In this document: positions 1-7,807 of the stretch, one piece after another
Layout of the letters: each line of letters starts with the position of its first letter
How positions within the stretch are numbered: the first letter of the stretch is position 1
From: Thermoproteota archaeon
GTDB lineage: Archaea > Korarchaeota > Korarchaeia > Korarchaeales > Korarchaeaceae
Length of the DNA: 10,799 nucleotides
Direction of reading: 5' to 3'
Assembly: GCA_021158805.1 (NCBI GenBank)
Contig: JAGGTZ010000093.1
Span: forward strand, 1-10,799
Translations under genes and position numbers: made by a program
Notes under the pieces: model-generated
Database searches by the model: none
What the model saw: only the letters and a program-made list of their open reading frames with translations
What the model was told of the DNA's origin: nothing

Positions 1-1238
1 GAGTAGTAACCTTTCTCACTCTTAAGAAACTCGATGCCGCTATTATACGATGGATTGACTGCTGGCCCTCCTAGGATAATCTGATTGGTTCCTTTAGCAG
101 AACCAAAAGATTTGAACAAGGAAGATAGGTCAGCGTTCATCTCAATGTCCGTCTTGGGCCCAACTACCTCTAGGTCCTTCGATGTAGTCCCATCCTTCGA
201 GAAGAATATCCAGCCCTTGTCAGGGATTCTGTCCATAACTCTAGTTATTACCGTGGCTGAGAGATCGAACTCTCTCCCTCTTTTAACTATCTCCGACCTG
301 ACGGGCCCTAGATATATGTAAGATTCAAACACATCACCAACAGCCACTCCTTCCCTTCTAAGAGAAGGATTTAATAAGTATAATGTACTTTGGGTGGCTC
401 TTTGCCAGCGCCTTCCTGTAATCGAGCATATATAACTATAGGACCTCTGTAGCTCTGGCCCATTGGTGGTATTGAGGTCCGCATCTATTTTTATGAGGAA
501 GTACCTCTCTATACGAGCTCCATAGCCTGTCATTCTACATGATATGGGTTCGACAGGTACTACGGCAAAATATAATCTATAGAAGTCATCCTTAGCGTAG
601 AGAGCCCTATAGTCGGCAGGGCTTGGTGCATCCCCTACGGGGTCTACTATTACCGGTACCTTATATTCCGTTACTTTACCATCTATTGTAGCTTTTCCCT
701 CTTCCTGTAGTTTGTACCTCACCCACTCGAATTCGTCAGCTTGAGCTATCCACATAAAGGCCTTAAAGCCAAACTTATCAGATAGGCCGGCCCTAGATAG
801 ATTCGGTGTAGTTACAACTATATTACCATCGGTACTGATGTTAGCGCTGCATCTGAGGGCAGTCCTCACATCCCATTGATTTCTAAAGCTGTCAAACCTA
901 TTCATAATACAGGCATTCTCAGTGGGGGAGATAACGAAGGAGATCCTGAAATCTGCTCCCTTTAGATCCCCTTCTTTGACACCCTCACCCTCTCGTAGCC
1001 TGTCTAGGTAGATATTGCCGATGATAGAGGAATTACTCAGTAATCTTCCATATGTCTTGAAGGCGAAGGAGAGATTGCCTGAGGATGTTATCTCAACATA
1101 TTTCACATCCATATACTGAAGGTCAGGAGCTTCCATGGGATCATACCATATTTTTGAGTTAGCTCCCCTCACTACGACGAACGGAGTTAACAGCAATGCT
1201 AATAGCGCTATTAGCCATGGAAACCTCGTTGTGATCAC
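1..1238 (-). CDS. Secreted S-layer-like surface glycoprotein (partial, 3' end outside window)
   Basis: The minus strand is open from a GTG at 1238 to the window edge, giving 412 residues with no stop. The N-terminus is a clear signal peptide: a hydrophobic stretch (about residues 6-24, WLIALLALLLTPFVVV) after an arginine, with likely cleavage near residue 27. The rest is hydrophilic and beta-rich, with five N-x-S/T sequons (NLS, NSS, NIS, NLS, NTT), as expected of an exported glycoprotein. Near the visible end, residues 388-396 read ILGGPAVNP, resembling the GGPxxN motif of archaeal S-layer proteins and their C-terminal domains. I infer a surface-layer or surface-associated protein; the missing C-terminus would show whether it has a membrane anchor. 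An in-frame stop at 1250-1248 leaves GTG 1238 as the only usual start that keeps the whole signal peptide. It is divergent from the gene cluster starting at 1338. I do not recognise the specific family. Confidence 0.8.
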   Translation of the reverse strand, partial: MITTRFPWLIALLALLLTPFVVVRGANSKIWYDPMEAPDLQYMDVKYVEITSSGNLSFAFKTYGRLLSNSSIIGNIYLDRLREGEGVKEGDLKGADFRISFVISPTENACIMNRFDSFRNQWDVRTALRCSANISTDGNIVVTTPNLSRAGLSDKFGFKAFMWIAQADEFEWVRYKLQEEGKATIDGKVTEYKVPVIVDPVGDAPSPADYRALYAKDDFYRLYFAVVPVEPISCRMTGYGARIERYFLIKIDADLNTTNGPELQRSYSYICSITGRRWQRATQSTLYLLNPSLRREGVAVGDVFESYIYLGPVRSEIVKRGREFDLSATVITRVMDRIPDKGWIFFSKDGTTSKDLEVVGPKTDIEMNADLSSLFKSFGSAKGTNQIILGGPAVNPSYNSGIEFLKSEKGYY

Positions 1239-1337
1239 CTCCTCATTTCAGCCTGAGAGGTAGAAAAACTTTAACGAGGACGACGCTAATAACTTTCAGT
1301 TGAATGCTAAAAATTTAGGCTAGTAGGAGGACTTAGA
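1239..1337. promoter_or_regulatory. Divergent promoter region between S-layer-like gene and membrane-protein cluster
   Basis: This 99-base AT-rich gap separates two divergent genes, so both promoters must lie in or near it. On the minus strand a weak TATA-like TTAAAG (1274-1269) would place transcription start near 1246, giving a very short leader for the GTG at 1238. On the plus strand the same AT-rich patch (1264-1275) could serve in reverse, with a start near 1297 and a leader long enough to contain the GGAGG at 1326-1330. Sharing the element is inference. No hairpin or RNA gene was seen. Confidence 0.45.
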
Positions 1338-1577
1338 ATGAAGAGGATAGCTGAGCTGGTGAAGGATATCAATTTAGATGAGGCTATCTACCTAACTTCC
1401 GTAGGTGTCATCTCCTATTACATATTCAGGGATGGTATCCTAGTTGTATCCGAGGTAAAGGAGTCACATGACACCCTTCCCTATCTAAATTCTAGAACTA
1501 AGATAATTCCCTTCGAAGAGATGCCCCCTTTCTTAGAGGGAATTGTAAGGAGAGTGATATTAAATGAGAATTGCTAG
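1338..1577 (+). CDS. Small conserved-looking protein of unknown function (79 aa)
   Basis: This 79-residue ORF starts with ATG 8 bases after a strong Shine-Dalgarno GGAGG (1326-1330), so it is very probably translated. It has no signal peptide and no confident membrane segment. Residues 1-16 look like an amphipathic helix (MKRIAELVKDINLDEA), residues 17-40 look like two beta strands with aromatic residues (ISYYIF), and residues 62-75 a second helix. It ends in a cysteine. Its stop overlaps the start of the 422-residue membrane protein by 14 bases, so the two are likely cotranscribed and translationally coupled. I do not recognise the family. A cytoplasmic partner or regulator of the downstream membrane protein is a guess from position only. 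Confidence 0.75.
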   Translation: MKRIAELVKDINLDEAIYLTSVGVISYYIFRDGILVVSEVKESHDTLPYLNSRTKIIPFEEMPPFLEGIVRRVILNENC

Positions 1578-2832
1578 GGAGCATCTACTACTGGCTTTAT
1601 TTGTGCTTCCTTTGTCCCTCTATCTCTATGCTTACTCTAGGACTCCCCTACTGCCTAGGATAGATCCCCCCTACTATGCAGGCCAACTCATTTGGATAGC
1701 TAAGTATGGAACCCTTAGACATCCAGATCCACCTTTGACCTTCTACCTACTTTTACCGTTCTATTGGCTAACTGGAGATTGTATAGCTGCTGTTAAAGTA
1801 GGTACATCTTTCTTAATTTCTCTCGCATACATTCCAGCATATCTCTTCATTAAAGAAGTTGAAGGTGACGAGATCTCGGCTGCCATAGGTGCATTATCCT
1901 TCTCCTTCTCTGAGTACATAGTCAGAATGGTTACGGATTTCATTAAAAATGGCGTAGGGGTCATCTGGGTTTTCTCTTGGTTGCTCTTCGCTTATAAGTA
2001 CCATAAGAGTAGCCGTAAGATATACCTAATCGGTGCAATATTGTCGACAGTCTTGGCAATGTTTACTCATATTCTGGATTTCGGGTTCATAATTGCTCTC
2101 TCTCTACTAAATATGTTGATTAGAAGGTTCGATAGGAAATCCATCTATTTAGCCTCAATTAGTGTAATCTTACTATTTGTAGCATTTCTACAACCTTGGA
2201 TTGTAGGAGGAGATGTGTTTAAGGGAATTGCTTTTGCAGAGGAAGTAGCTGAGGGAGAAACTAAGGTCAGGCCATATAGGCTCGTAGATTTCCTGCCATA
2301 CTCAGTATCCATATTCCTCATACTCACTTGGTTCCTCGGAGGGAATTCTCTGTATTTAGCCTTAGGTATACTAGCGCTCCTCATGAACATGCCTCTCTAC
2401 GGAGGGGAGTGGCTAATGAGATTTGTAAACATGACCTGCATTCCCTTGGCGGTAGCTGTTGGTCATGGAATATCTAAGTTGGGAAAGAAAGGTCTCCTAA
2501 TATCCCTGCTGCTGGTCACAATGATAGGGTCTTCTGGCTTCGAGATGGCCACCTCTTCGAGATCTACTATAGATCTCCAAACATACAATGAGATGAAGAA
2601 TATACTGACTACTTTGGACGGAAAATTCTTCATTCCAGATGTCAGGTTAAGGTACTGGGCAGAAACTATTAGCTTAGACGTTACCTCTAACCCCCGCGAG
2701 GCAGATCTTATCTTAGAGTGTACCTTGCCAGGATCAAGGCCCGCTAGGGCTATACCGTTCATACCTCCCAATGTAAAACCGGTCATCGAGGGAGGATCGT
2801 GCAAGGTATTTAGGATTAAGGCTAAGCCTTAA
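1564..2832 (+). CDS. Polytopic membrane protein, GT-C-type glycosyltransferase-like (422 aa)
   Basis: This protein has roughly nine or ten hydrophobic segments over residues 8-325 and a soluble C-terminal part (about 326-422). After the first membrane segment comes an outer loop with D34-P-P-Y-Y and H53-P-D55-P-P-L. That position and composition fit the acidic first loop of GT-C glycosyltransferases (PMT, ArnT, AglB and related archaeal families), which use polyprenyl-phosphate sugars on the outer face. Further marks are FTHILDF (H169, D172) in a membrane-loop border and W283-L-M-R286-F before a late membrane segment. The C-terminal part has two cysteines, near residues 386 and 415. The start is supported by AAGGAGAGTGAT (about 1547-1558) six bases upstream, inside the preceding gene. 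GT-C membership is inferred from topology and motifs; a membrane protein of unknown activity from a PTPS_related-like family is the main alternative. Confidence 0.75.
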   Translation: MRIAREHLLLALFVLPLSLYLYAYSRTPLLPRIDPPYYAGQLIWIAKYGTLRHPDPPLTFYLLLPFYWLTGDCIAAVKVGTSFLISLAYIPAYLFIKEVEGDEISAAIGALSFSFSEYIVRMVTDFIKNGVGVIWVFSWLLFAYKYHKSSRKIYLIGAILSTVLAMFTHILDFGFIIALSLLNMLIRRFDRKSIYLASISVILLFVAFLQPWIVGGDVFKGIAFAEEVAEGETKVRPYRLVDFLPYSVSIFLILTWFLGGNSLYLALGILALLMNMPLYGGEWLMRFVNMTCIPLAVAVGHGISKLGKKGLLISLLLVTMIGSSGFEMATSSRSTIDLQTYNEMKNILTTLDGKFFIPDVRLRYWAETISLDVTSNPREADLILECTLPGSRPARAIPFIPPNVKPVIEGGSCKVFRIKAKP

Positions 2833-2890
2833 TTCATTTACGCTTAAACTAAAAATTAAATTAGATCGTGCTACTGAGGTCAAGATTGAC
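2833..2890 (+). promoter_or_regulatory. Short AT-rich spacer with possible promoter and RBS before the 1179-aa gene
   Basis: The spacer is 58 bases. It holds a TATA-like AT tract (AACTAAAAATTAAATTAG, about 2847-2864) and a GAGGT at 2876-2880, ten bases before the ATG at 2891. A start driven by the tract would fall near 2880, so the ribosome site may only be used on readthrough transcripts from 1338. Whether this is a second promoter or only an operon spacer cannot be decided from sequence. Confidence 0.35.
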
Positions 2891-5800
2891 ATGTTCAACA
2901 AGGAGGACCTCTACTTCCCTGCTGCAGTCGCTATACTATCCATCCCTCTTCTACTAATACTCCAGATGGGCATCTTGAATGTAGTGCTATACATCGTGCC
3001 AGTGCTAGCATCTCTCATCCTGATTATTAGATGGAGCCATGACCTAGAGATACCTATCTTCCAGATATTGGGAATTGTTACCATAGTGTTATCGATTGCC
3101 GGATTTGTGGGACTATTAAGAGGGCTTTTAGGAGCGGTGCTTTCCATCCTGATAATATTACTATCCGGATTAGGATTTGCTAGCTACCTTGAAGGGAGCT
3201 TCTCAGAGAAACTAGCCCTATCGTCGGTCATGGGTGGGCTTTTCACCACAATTCTGGTTTTCGTCGCAATGCTAGTTAATGATAAGTTTCCCATAAAGCT
3301 GATAACAGTGATAGGAGCTATTTCCGGCATACTAACGATCTATAAACATAGGAGAAATAAATATAAAGTGAGGATAGATCGATATTTCCTCTCTCTACTA
3401 CTCTTAGTTTTCTTCTATCTAATAGAGCTATTTGCCGTTTTTCCAGGGTTTTTCAGACTAACTACAAGCGACATTGTATACCACCAGCGTCACGCTCAAA
3501 TGCTCGTGATAGCACCACGTTTCTACGAGACCTGGGCTTATATAGGATATCACGCCATACTGGGGACTGCGTTCATCATAGCCAATCCTACATCCGCTGA
3601 ATTGATGTATTCCAGCATCCTGATAAACCTCTTTACCCTAGTGTACCTATTTGTGGCGTTCTCCAGGCTAGAGAGACGTACAGAGGCCCTGACAGTCTGG
3701 GGCCTTTTTTCGGGCTTTGCATGGATAGCGATCCTGAAATATGGTGTTGATGTGAGAGGTCTTGGGCTAGCTTCATTAAACTCTTACAAATCACTGATAT
3801 GGAGCAATCCCTTACTACTTTGGGGACTTCCGCTAACCTTGGCTATTGGTCTCTTAGCATTCCTCCTTTATCAAGACATATATTTCGCCGAATCTAGGAA
3901 TAAACTTATATATATCTGTTTGACCTTCTCCTTGCTCTTCCTAGTTCATGTAGTCGAGGGAGCTCTGTTTATAGCTTATCTACTGGCTTCTACTATGTTC
4001 TTGAATTCTAAAAAGTATTCCTCGTTAGGCGTAATTGCGTCAGAACTCGGTTTACTGTTAATATATTTTCTATCATCAGCTAAAGGGTATGAATCTGGAA
4101 GGGCTGTCCTCCTTCTACAGATAGGAATTGTTGCTGCTGGAGTATCACTTCTCATCTCCCTTAAGAGGGGTGTGGTTGGCAGGTTCTCAAACTCTATCGC
4201 ATCTTTCCTAGGAAAGAGATCGAAATACATCTCCTATTCGCTACTATCTCTCTATCTAGCTGGAATTCTCGTATGGTACGTCCATCTAGGTGAGTTAGAT
4301 ATACAGAAAATCTATAATCTAGGTCAAGTACCTTGGTTCTTCTACCCAGTCCTCCTAGGGATTGGTGGGGCTCTAGCCATATTATCTCTGAGGATAGGTT
4401 TCTCGAAGGAGTTAGCACTATTTATCCTAGTATCACTCATAATGGGACGATTTATTACATATTACAAACTATTCGTAGATCCCGGGCTTAATTACTGGGA
4501 ATTTAGATTTCCCATCTATGCTATGATAGGTGTAGCTGCTCTATCTTCAGTTTTGTTGGGCAAACTGATCAGCAACTTAGGGAAGGAGAAGAAGTACGCA
4601 ATCTTACTGGCTTCGATAGTTTTAATGGGATACTACTCCATGGCTTTAAGCGTCCAGAGATGGAATCACATAAATACCTACAACATCGGAACCGTCAACC
4701 AGATAGATTATGACTTCGCAAGTAGTGTAAGGTTCTTCAGTAACAATCCGAACGTTCCGGCTTTAGTGCTGACATCATATTCACTTGCCACAGCTGCTCT
4801 AGCGGCACCACGTATAACGATAAAGGAAATACCATCTTGGGTCTCTAGCTACCCAGAGGTAGCCCTACTGTTTTTAAAGCCCCTCTCGACTAGTGATAGA
4901 GTGGCTGTTCTAACGACCGGAGCGGATCTATTCTATCTAAGTTCTGTAAATGCTTCTGATAGCTATCTACTCAAGTACATGGGATCCATCCGCAAGGTCC
5001 CCTCTCTAAAGGTGGTTGAGTTATCAAATCCGCCTCTACCAGATGCTGATCTTGCGGTAGTATTTCCTTCTGATATTTACCTCCGAAAGAAAGCTTTAAT
5101 TGCGTATGAGCTAATAAGAGGAGAACTTCCACCTCATACGACATATCTAAGCGATGATCCTGCTGTACCCAGCGGGATATACATAGGGGCCGATAATGGA
5201 ACTGTCTACATAGATGAAGATATTCCTGAAAGTCCGTATGATCTTAGGTGGCTTTATCTCAGCGGTAACTTCACAGAAGGGCTAAGATTGGGTAAAGGAA
5301 GGCATTTCGCCATTACTTCCTACGAGTTAGATGAAGGGGTTGTAAATCTGAGCCTATGTGGGTATCCTGAGGGATGGGTAAGCATAATCTTCTCCTTTAA
5401 GAACCTAAAGAACTACAACTTAGTACAGCTCTTATTAGATAAGGGAGTTGTGGTACCTAGGATGGTAGTAAATGGAAATGTCTCCACTGGGAATCCGTCA
5501 AAGGTTCCAATTGGTGGACAGGAATGCACCTATTTCTCCATCAGCTTAGTGAACGGTACTGTAATTGCAACGGTTAACGGAAAGGATGTTCCGGTTGGAG
5601 TATCAAAGTCCCTTGGGGTGATAGGATTTGAGGCTCAGGGATTCAAAGGCATAATTAAAGGCCACGTCCATGGGAAGCATACCCTACAATGGAAAGTACC
5701 GGCAGGATCCACTCTAATAAATGTAGTTGGGGGTGAGGGGATAGATCTATCCAAACTAGTTAGAATTGGAGAGCAGGACATGGATAAAGCCAAGATGCAA

Positions 5801-6430
5801 TACAGTGCAATGAAACCCCTGCTTCCCTCTTTAGGGCCTTCGCCAACTAGAATTGTAAAGCCCGTGTATGCCGCGTTGAAGATGAGGGCAAACGGCACTA
5901 TATACATTACTGGTAGGCCCGTTTGGTATGAAGTGAATGGGACCAAGCGTTATCTAAACGAGTCTTCTATCAATATAGAAGCTCAGAAGTTATCGTTTTT
6001 CGAAGGACATGGGTTCTACATCACGTTATATCTTGAGGGGGTCAAGAAACCATCCTGGGGAATTAATAAGGGACTATTTACGTTCAGAACGCCCATAAAG
6101 ATCCAAGTAGAGGGAGAACTACTATTAGAGGAGGGACATCCCTTTAAAGCTCACGTTAGAGCTGCAGAAACCATCAAGACTAGGAAGGCTACTCTTTCCG
6201 TGATAGCTGCAGATAAAGCCATTCTATTCGGTAAGTTAAATTATGAAGAAGTGAAGATAGAGAAAAGAGGGAGCTATGAGTACTTTAATGAGCTTGCCTA
6301 CTGGCCTGAAACGCTAGCATCAATAGTATTCTTCCTCTCCATAATACTCGTAATCGACAGACATTACTCTAAAGGATATAGGGCACCTAGGAAGCCGAGA
6401 AGGAAAAAGAAAGGCAAGTCATCTAAGTAG
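2891..6430 (+). CDS. Giant membrane protein: GT-C-like core plus large glycosylated outer domain (1179 aa)
   Basis: Residues 8-585 are a dense series of hydrophobic segments (about 17-19). The loop after roughly the seventh reads S193-D194-I-V-Y197-H198-Q-R200-H201, then Y217-I-G-Y-H221, matching the acidic or histidine first outer loop of GT-C-type enzymes. W536-E-F-R539-F precedes a late membrane segment, as in the 422-residue neighbour. Residues about 600-1135 are soluble, with nine N-x-S/T sequons between N687 and N1023 and none in the membrane part, so this region should face outside. About 803-935 looks like a concanavalin A/LamG-type beta sandwich (repeated strands, then a FSISLVNGTVIATVNGK hairpin and GVIGF). 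About 1137-1158 is a final membrane segment, followed by a very basic cytoplasmic tail (PRKPRRKKKGK). The likely role is a surface glycosyltransferase with its own glycan-binding module. This is inference; I know no named family with this full layout. Its 3' end overlaps the convergent TIP49 gene. Confidence 0.78.
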   Translation: MFNKEDLYFPAAVAILSIPLLLILQMGILNVVLYIVPVLASLILIIRWSHDLEIPIFQILGIVTIVLSIAGFVGLLRGLLGAVLSILIILLSGLGFASYLEGSFSEKLALSSVMGGLFTTILVFVAMLVNDKFPIKLITVIGAISGILTIYKHRRNKYKVRIDRYFLSLLLLVFFYLIELFAVFPGFFRLTTSDIVYHQRHAQMLVIAPRFYETWAYIGYHAILGTAFIIANPTSAELMYSSILINLFTLVYLFVAFSRLERRTEALTVWGLFSGFAWIAILKYGVDVRGLGLASLNSYKSLIWSNPLLLWGLPLTLAIGLLAFLLYQDIYFAESRNKLIYICLTFSLLFLVHVVEGALFIAYLLASTMFLNSKKYSSLGVIASELGLLLIYFLSSAKGYESGRAVLLLQIGIVAAGVSLLISLKRGVVGRFSNSIASFLGKRSKYISYSLLSLYLAGILVWYVHLGELDIQKIYNLGQVPWFFYPVLLGIGGALAILSLRIGFSKELALFILVSLIMGRFITYYKLFVDPGLNYWEFRFPIYAMIGVAALSSVLLGKLISNLGKEKKYAILLASIVLMGYYSMALSVQRWNHINTYNIGTVNQIDYDFASSVRFFSNNPNVPALVLTSYSLATAALAAPRITIKEIPSWVSSYPEVALLFLKPLSTSDRVAVLTTGADLFYLSSVNASDSYLLKYMGSIRKVPSLKVVELSNPPLPDADLAVVFPSDIYLRKKALIAYELIRGELPPHTTYLSDDPAVPSGIYIGADNGTVYIDEDIPESPYDLRWLYLSGNFTEGLRLGKGRHFAITSYELDEGVVNLSLCGYPEGWVSIIFSFKNLKNYNLVQLLLDKGVVVPRMVVNGNVSTGNPSKVPIGGQECTYFSISLVNGTVIATVNGKDVPVGVSKSLGVIGFEAQGFKGIIKGHVHGKHTLQWKVPAGSTLINVVGGEGIDLSKLVRIGEQDMDKAKMQYSAMKPLLPSLGPSPTRIVKPVYAALKMRANGTIYITGRPVWYEVNGTKRYLNESSINIEAQKLSFFEGHGFYITLYLEGVKKPSWGINKGLFTFRTPIKIQVEGELLLEEGHPFKAHVRAAETIKTRKATLSVIAADKAILFGKLNYEEVKIEKRGSYEYFNELAYWPETLASIVFFLSIILVIDRHYSKGYRAPRKPRRKKKGKSSK

Positions 6431-7774
6431 CTCCGATTCATATTTCTTCAGGTAATCTACTGCCTCTTTAACATCGCTGAATCTTTGAGCTACCTGCTCC
6501 ACCTCTTCCTTAGTGATCTTCTTCTCTCCCTTTGTCCTGGCTCTTACACCAGCTATTCCCAGAATCTGTACAGAGTATCTCAGGGATTTCTCAGCTCCTA
6601 ACTTCTTTAGGAGTTCTAAGGCCCCTTCTTCTATCTCAACCCCCTCCTCCCTAGCTCTAATCTTGAGAATCTCACCTATCTCCTCCTCACTGTACTTCTC
6701 CGTAGTTATTATTACCAATCTATCTAGTAAGTCGAGAGGCATGCCGAACGGAGCCTCTATATCGGTCCCTCTTATCTTCGTCACTCCCCTATTTGTGGCC
6801 ATGACTATTATCGGGACCAACTCGCTCTCCATAGCTCTACTAATGAAGCTTAATGCCTCTATGTCCATCAGGTGGGCATCGTCTATGAACATAACGCCAG
6901 GTATTATCTCAGCTCTTCCCTCTTCGACCCACTCTTTGACCTGCTGGTCCACCGCGACCCTTACTTCAGGATCTATCTCCTTCGACTCTACTCCTAAGAG
7001 TAATGAAAATAGCCCTCCCCCTCTTCTCTTAGCTATCATCCTATCCAAGTCATCCAATGTTAAAATGTAGACGAACTCCTTCTCTTTTAATACAGGCCCA
7101 TTGGGTCTTGGAACCACCTGCTCAGCCTCTAAATCGAAGGTAAATGCTTCGGAGGATCTCCCAACCTTGGAAACCCTGCCGTCCTTGGCGTCTATCATTA
7201 TGACGTCTCCTTCGGAGATAGCGTATTCTATCAACTGTCTAGCGACGTTAGGGCCTACTCTTATTTTCTTTTCCTCTTCTGACGTTTTTAGATTTATTAC
7301 TGCTTCCTGAGGTACTTTTATGAATGGGTTGTACGGACTAGACCCCATCTTCACATCAAGTGAAGTGACCTCCCCCTCGTACACTTTCCTAAGCTCTCTT
7401 ATCTTAACACCTATTGCCTTTCTCATAGCCTCCATGAGGACCTCCGTCTTCTTCCTCTCAGCACTGTATATCTCGGATCCGCTCAATTGGATAAAGGGAA
7501 CTCCCTCTCCGAGTTCTCTGGCCATTGCCACAGCTATCGCCGTCTTTCCAGTACCCGGAGGACCTGCTAGTAAGACAGCCTTCCCACTAAGTTTCCCCTC
7601 CTTAGCCATCATGACTACAAGACCTGCTGCTTCTCTAGCCCTTACCTGTCCTACGAGGCCATCGGCTACAACTTTCGCTCTTCCATCCCCATCTAACCCT
7701 AGGCCCTTTATATGACTATGGGCACCAATCCTCTCTAGTCTCATTCCACTACCTATTTCCTCTATCTCGACCAT
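6419..7774 (-). CDS. TIP49/RuvB-like AAA+ ATPase (archaeal RuvBL homologue)
   Basis: This is a 451-residue protein of normal family length. The N-terminus carries the family signature RIGAHSHIKGLGLD (residues 15-28). Walker A is GPPGTGKT (71-78, K77), Walker B is FIDDAHLMD (D298, D299), sensor 1 is MATNRG, the arginine finger lies in PLDLLDRL (R352), and sensor 2 is SLRYSVQIL (R399). The region between Walker A and Walker B is long and holds the OB-fold domain II insertion typical of TIP49 rather than bacterial RuvB. Eukaryotic RuvBL1/2 hexamers act in chromatin remodelling and R2TP assembly; archaeal roles are poorly known. I chose ATG 7774 because GGAGGG lies 4 bases upstream and the product begins close to the conserved signature. 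A TTG at 7807 would add 11 residues but sits where transcription is expected to begin. The second acidic residue of Walker B is Asp where Glu is usual. Confidence 0.95.
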   Translation of the reverse strand: MVEIEEIGSGMRLERIGAHSHIKGLGLDGDGRAKVVADGLVGQVRAREAAGLVVMMAKEGKLSGKAVLLAGPPGTGKTAIAVAMARELGEGVPFIQLSGSEIYSAERKKTEVLMEAMRKAIGVKIRELRKVYEGEVTSLDVKMGSSPYNPFIKVPQEAVINLKTSEEEKKIRVGPNVARQLIEYAISEGDVIMIDAKDGRVSKVGRSSEAFTFDLEAEQVVPRPNGPVLKEKEFVYILTLDDLDRMIAKRRGGGLFSLLLGVESKEIDPEVRVAVDQQVKEWVEEGRAEIIPGVMFIDDAHLMDIEALSFISRAMESELVPIIVMATNRGVTKIRGTDIEAPFGMPLDLLDRLVIITTEKYSEEEIGEILKIRAREEGVEIEEGALELLKKLGAEKSLRYSVQILGIAGVRARTKGEKKITKEEVEQVAQRFSDVKEAVDYLKKYESELLR

Positions 7775-7807
7775 GGGGCCCTCCCCCGCTTTATTGTGAC
7801 AGATCAA

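Noticed and set aside
85..321. Plus-strand ORF of 78 codons at the left end
   Set aside because: It lies opposite the long open minus-strand gene (1-1238), which has a signal peptide, sequons and an S-layer-type motif; the plus-strand product has no such features or convincing ribosome site.
6513..7715. Three plus-strand ORFs of 185, 69 and 131 codons
   Set aside because: All are antisense to the TIP49-like gene, whose conserved motifs make that strand certain. Their serine- and proline-rich composition is what antisense shadows usually show.
7775..7807. TTG at 7807 as the start of the TIP49-like protein
   Set aside because: It lies at the predicted transcription start, lacks a good ribosome site, and adds residues before the conserved N-terminus; ATG 7774 has GGAGGG just upstream.
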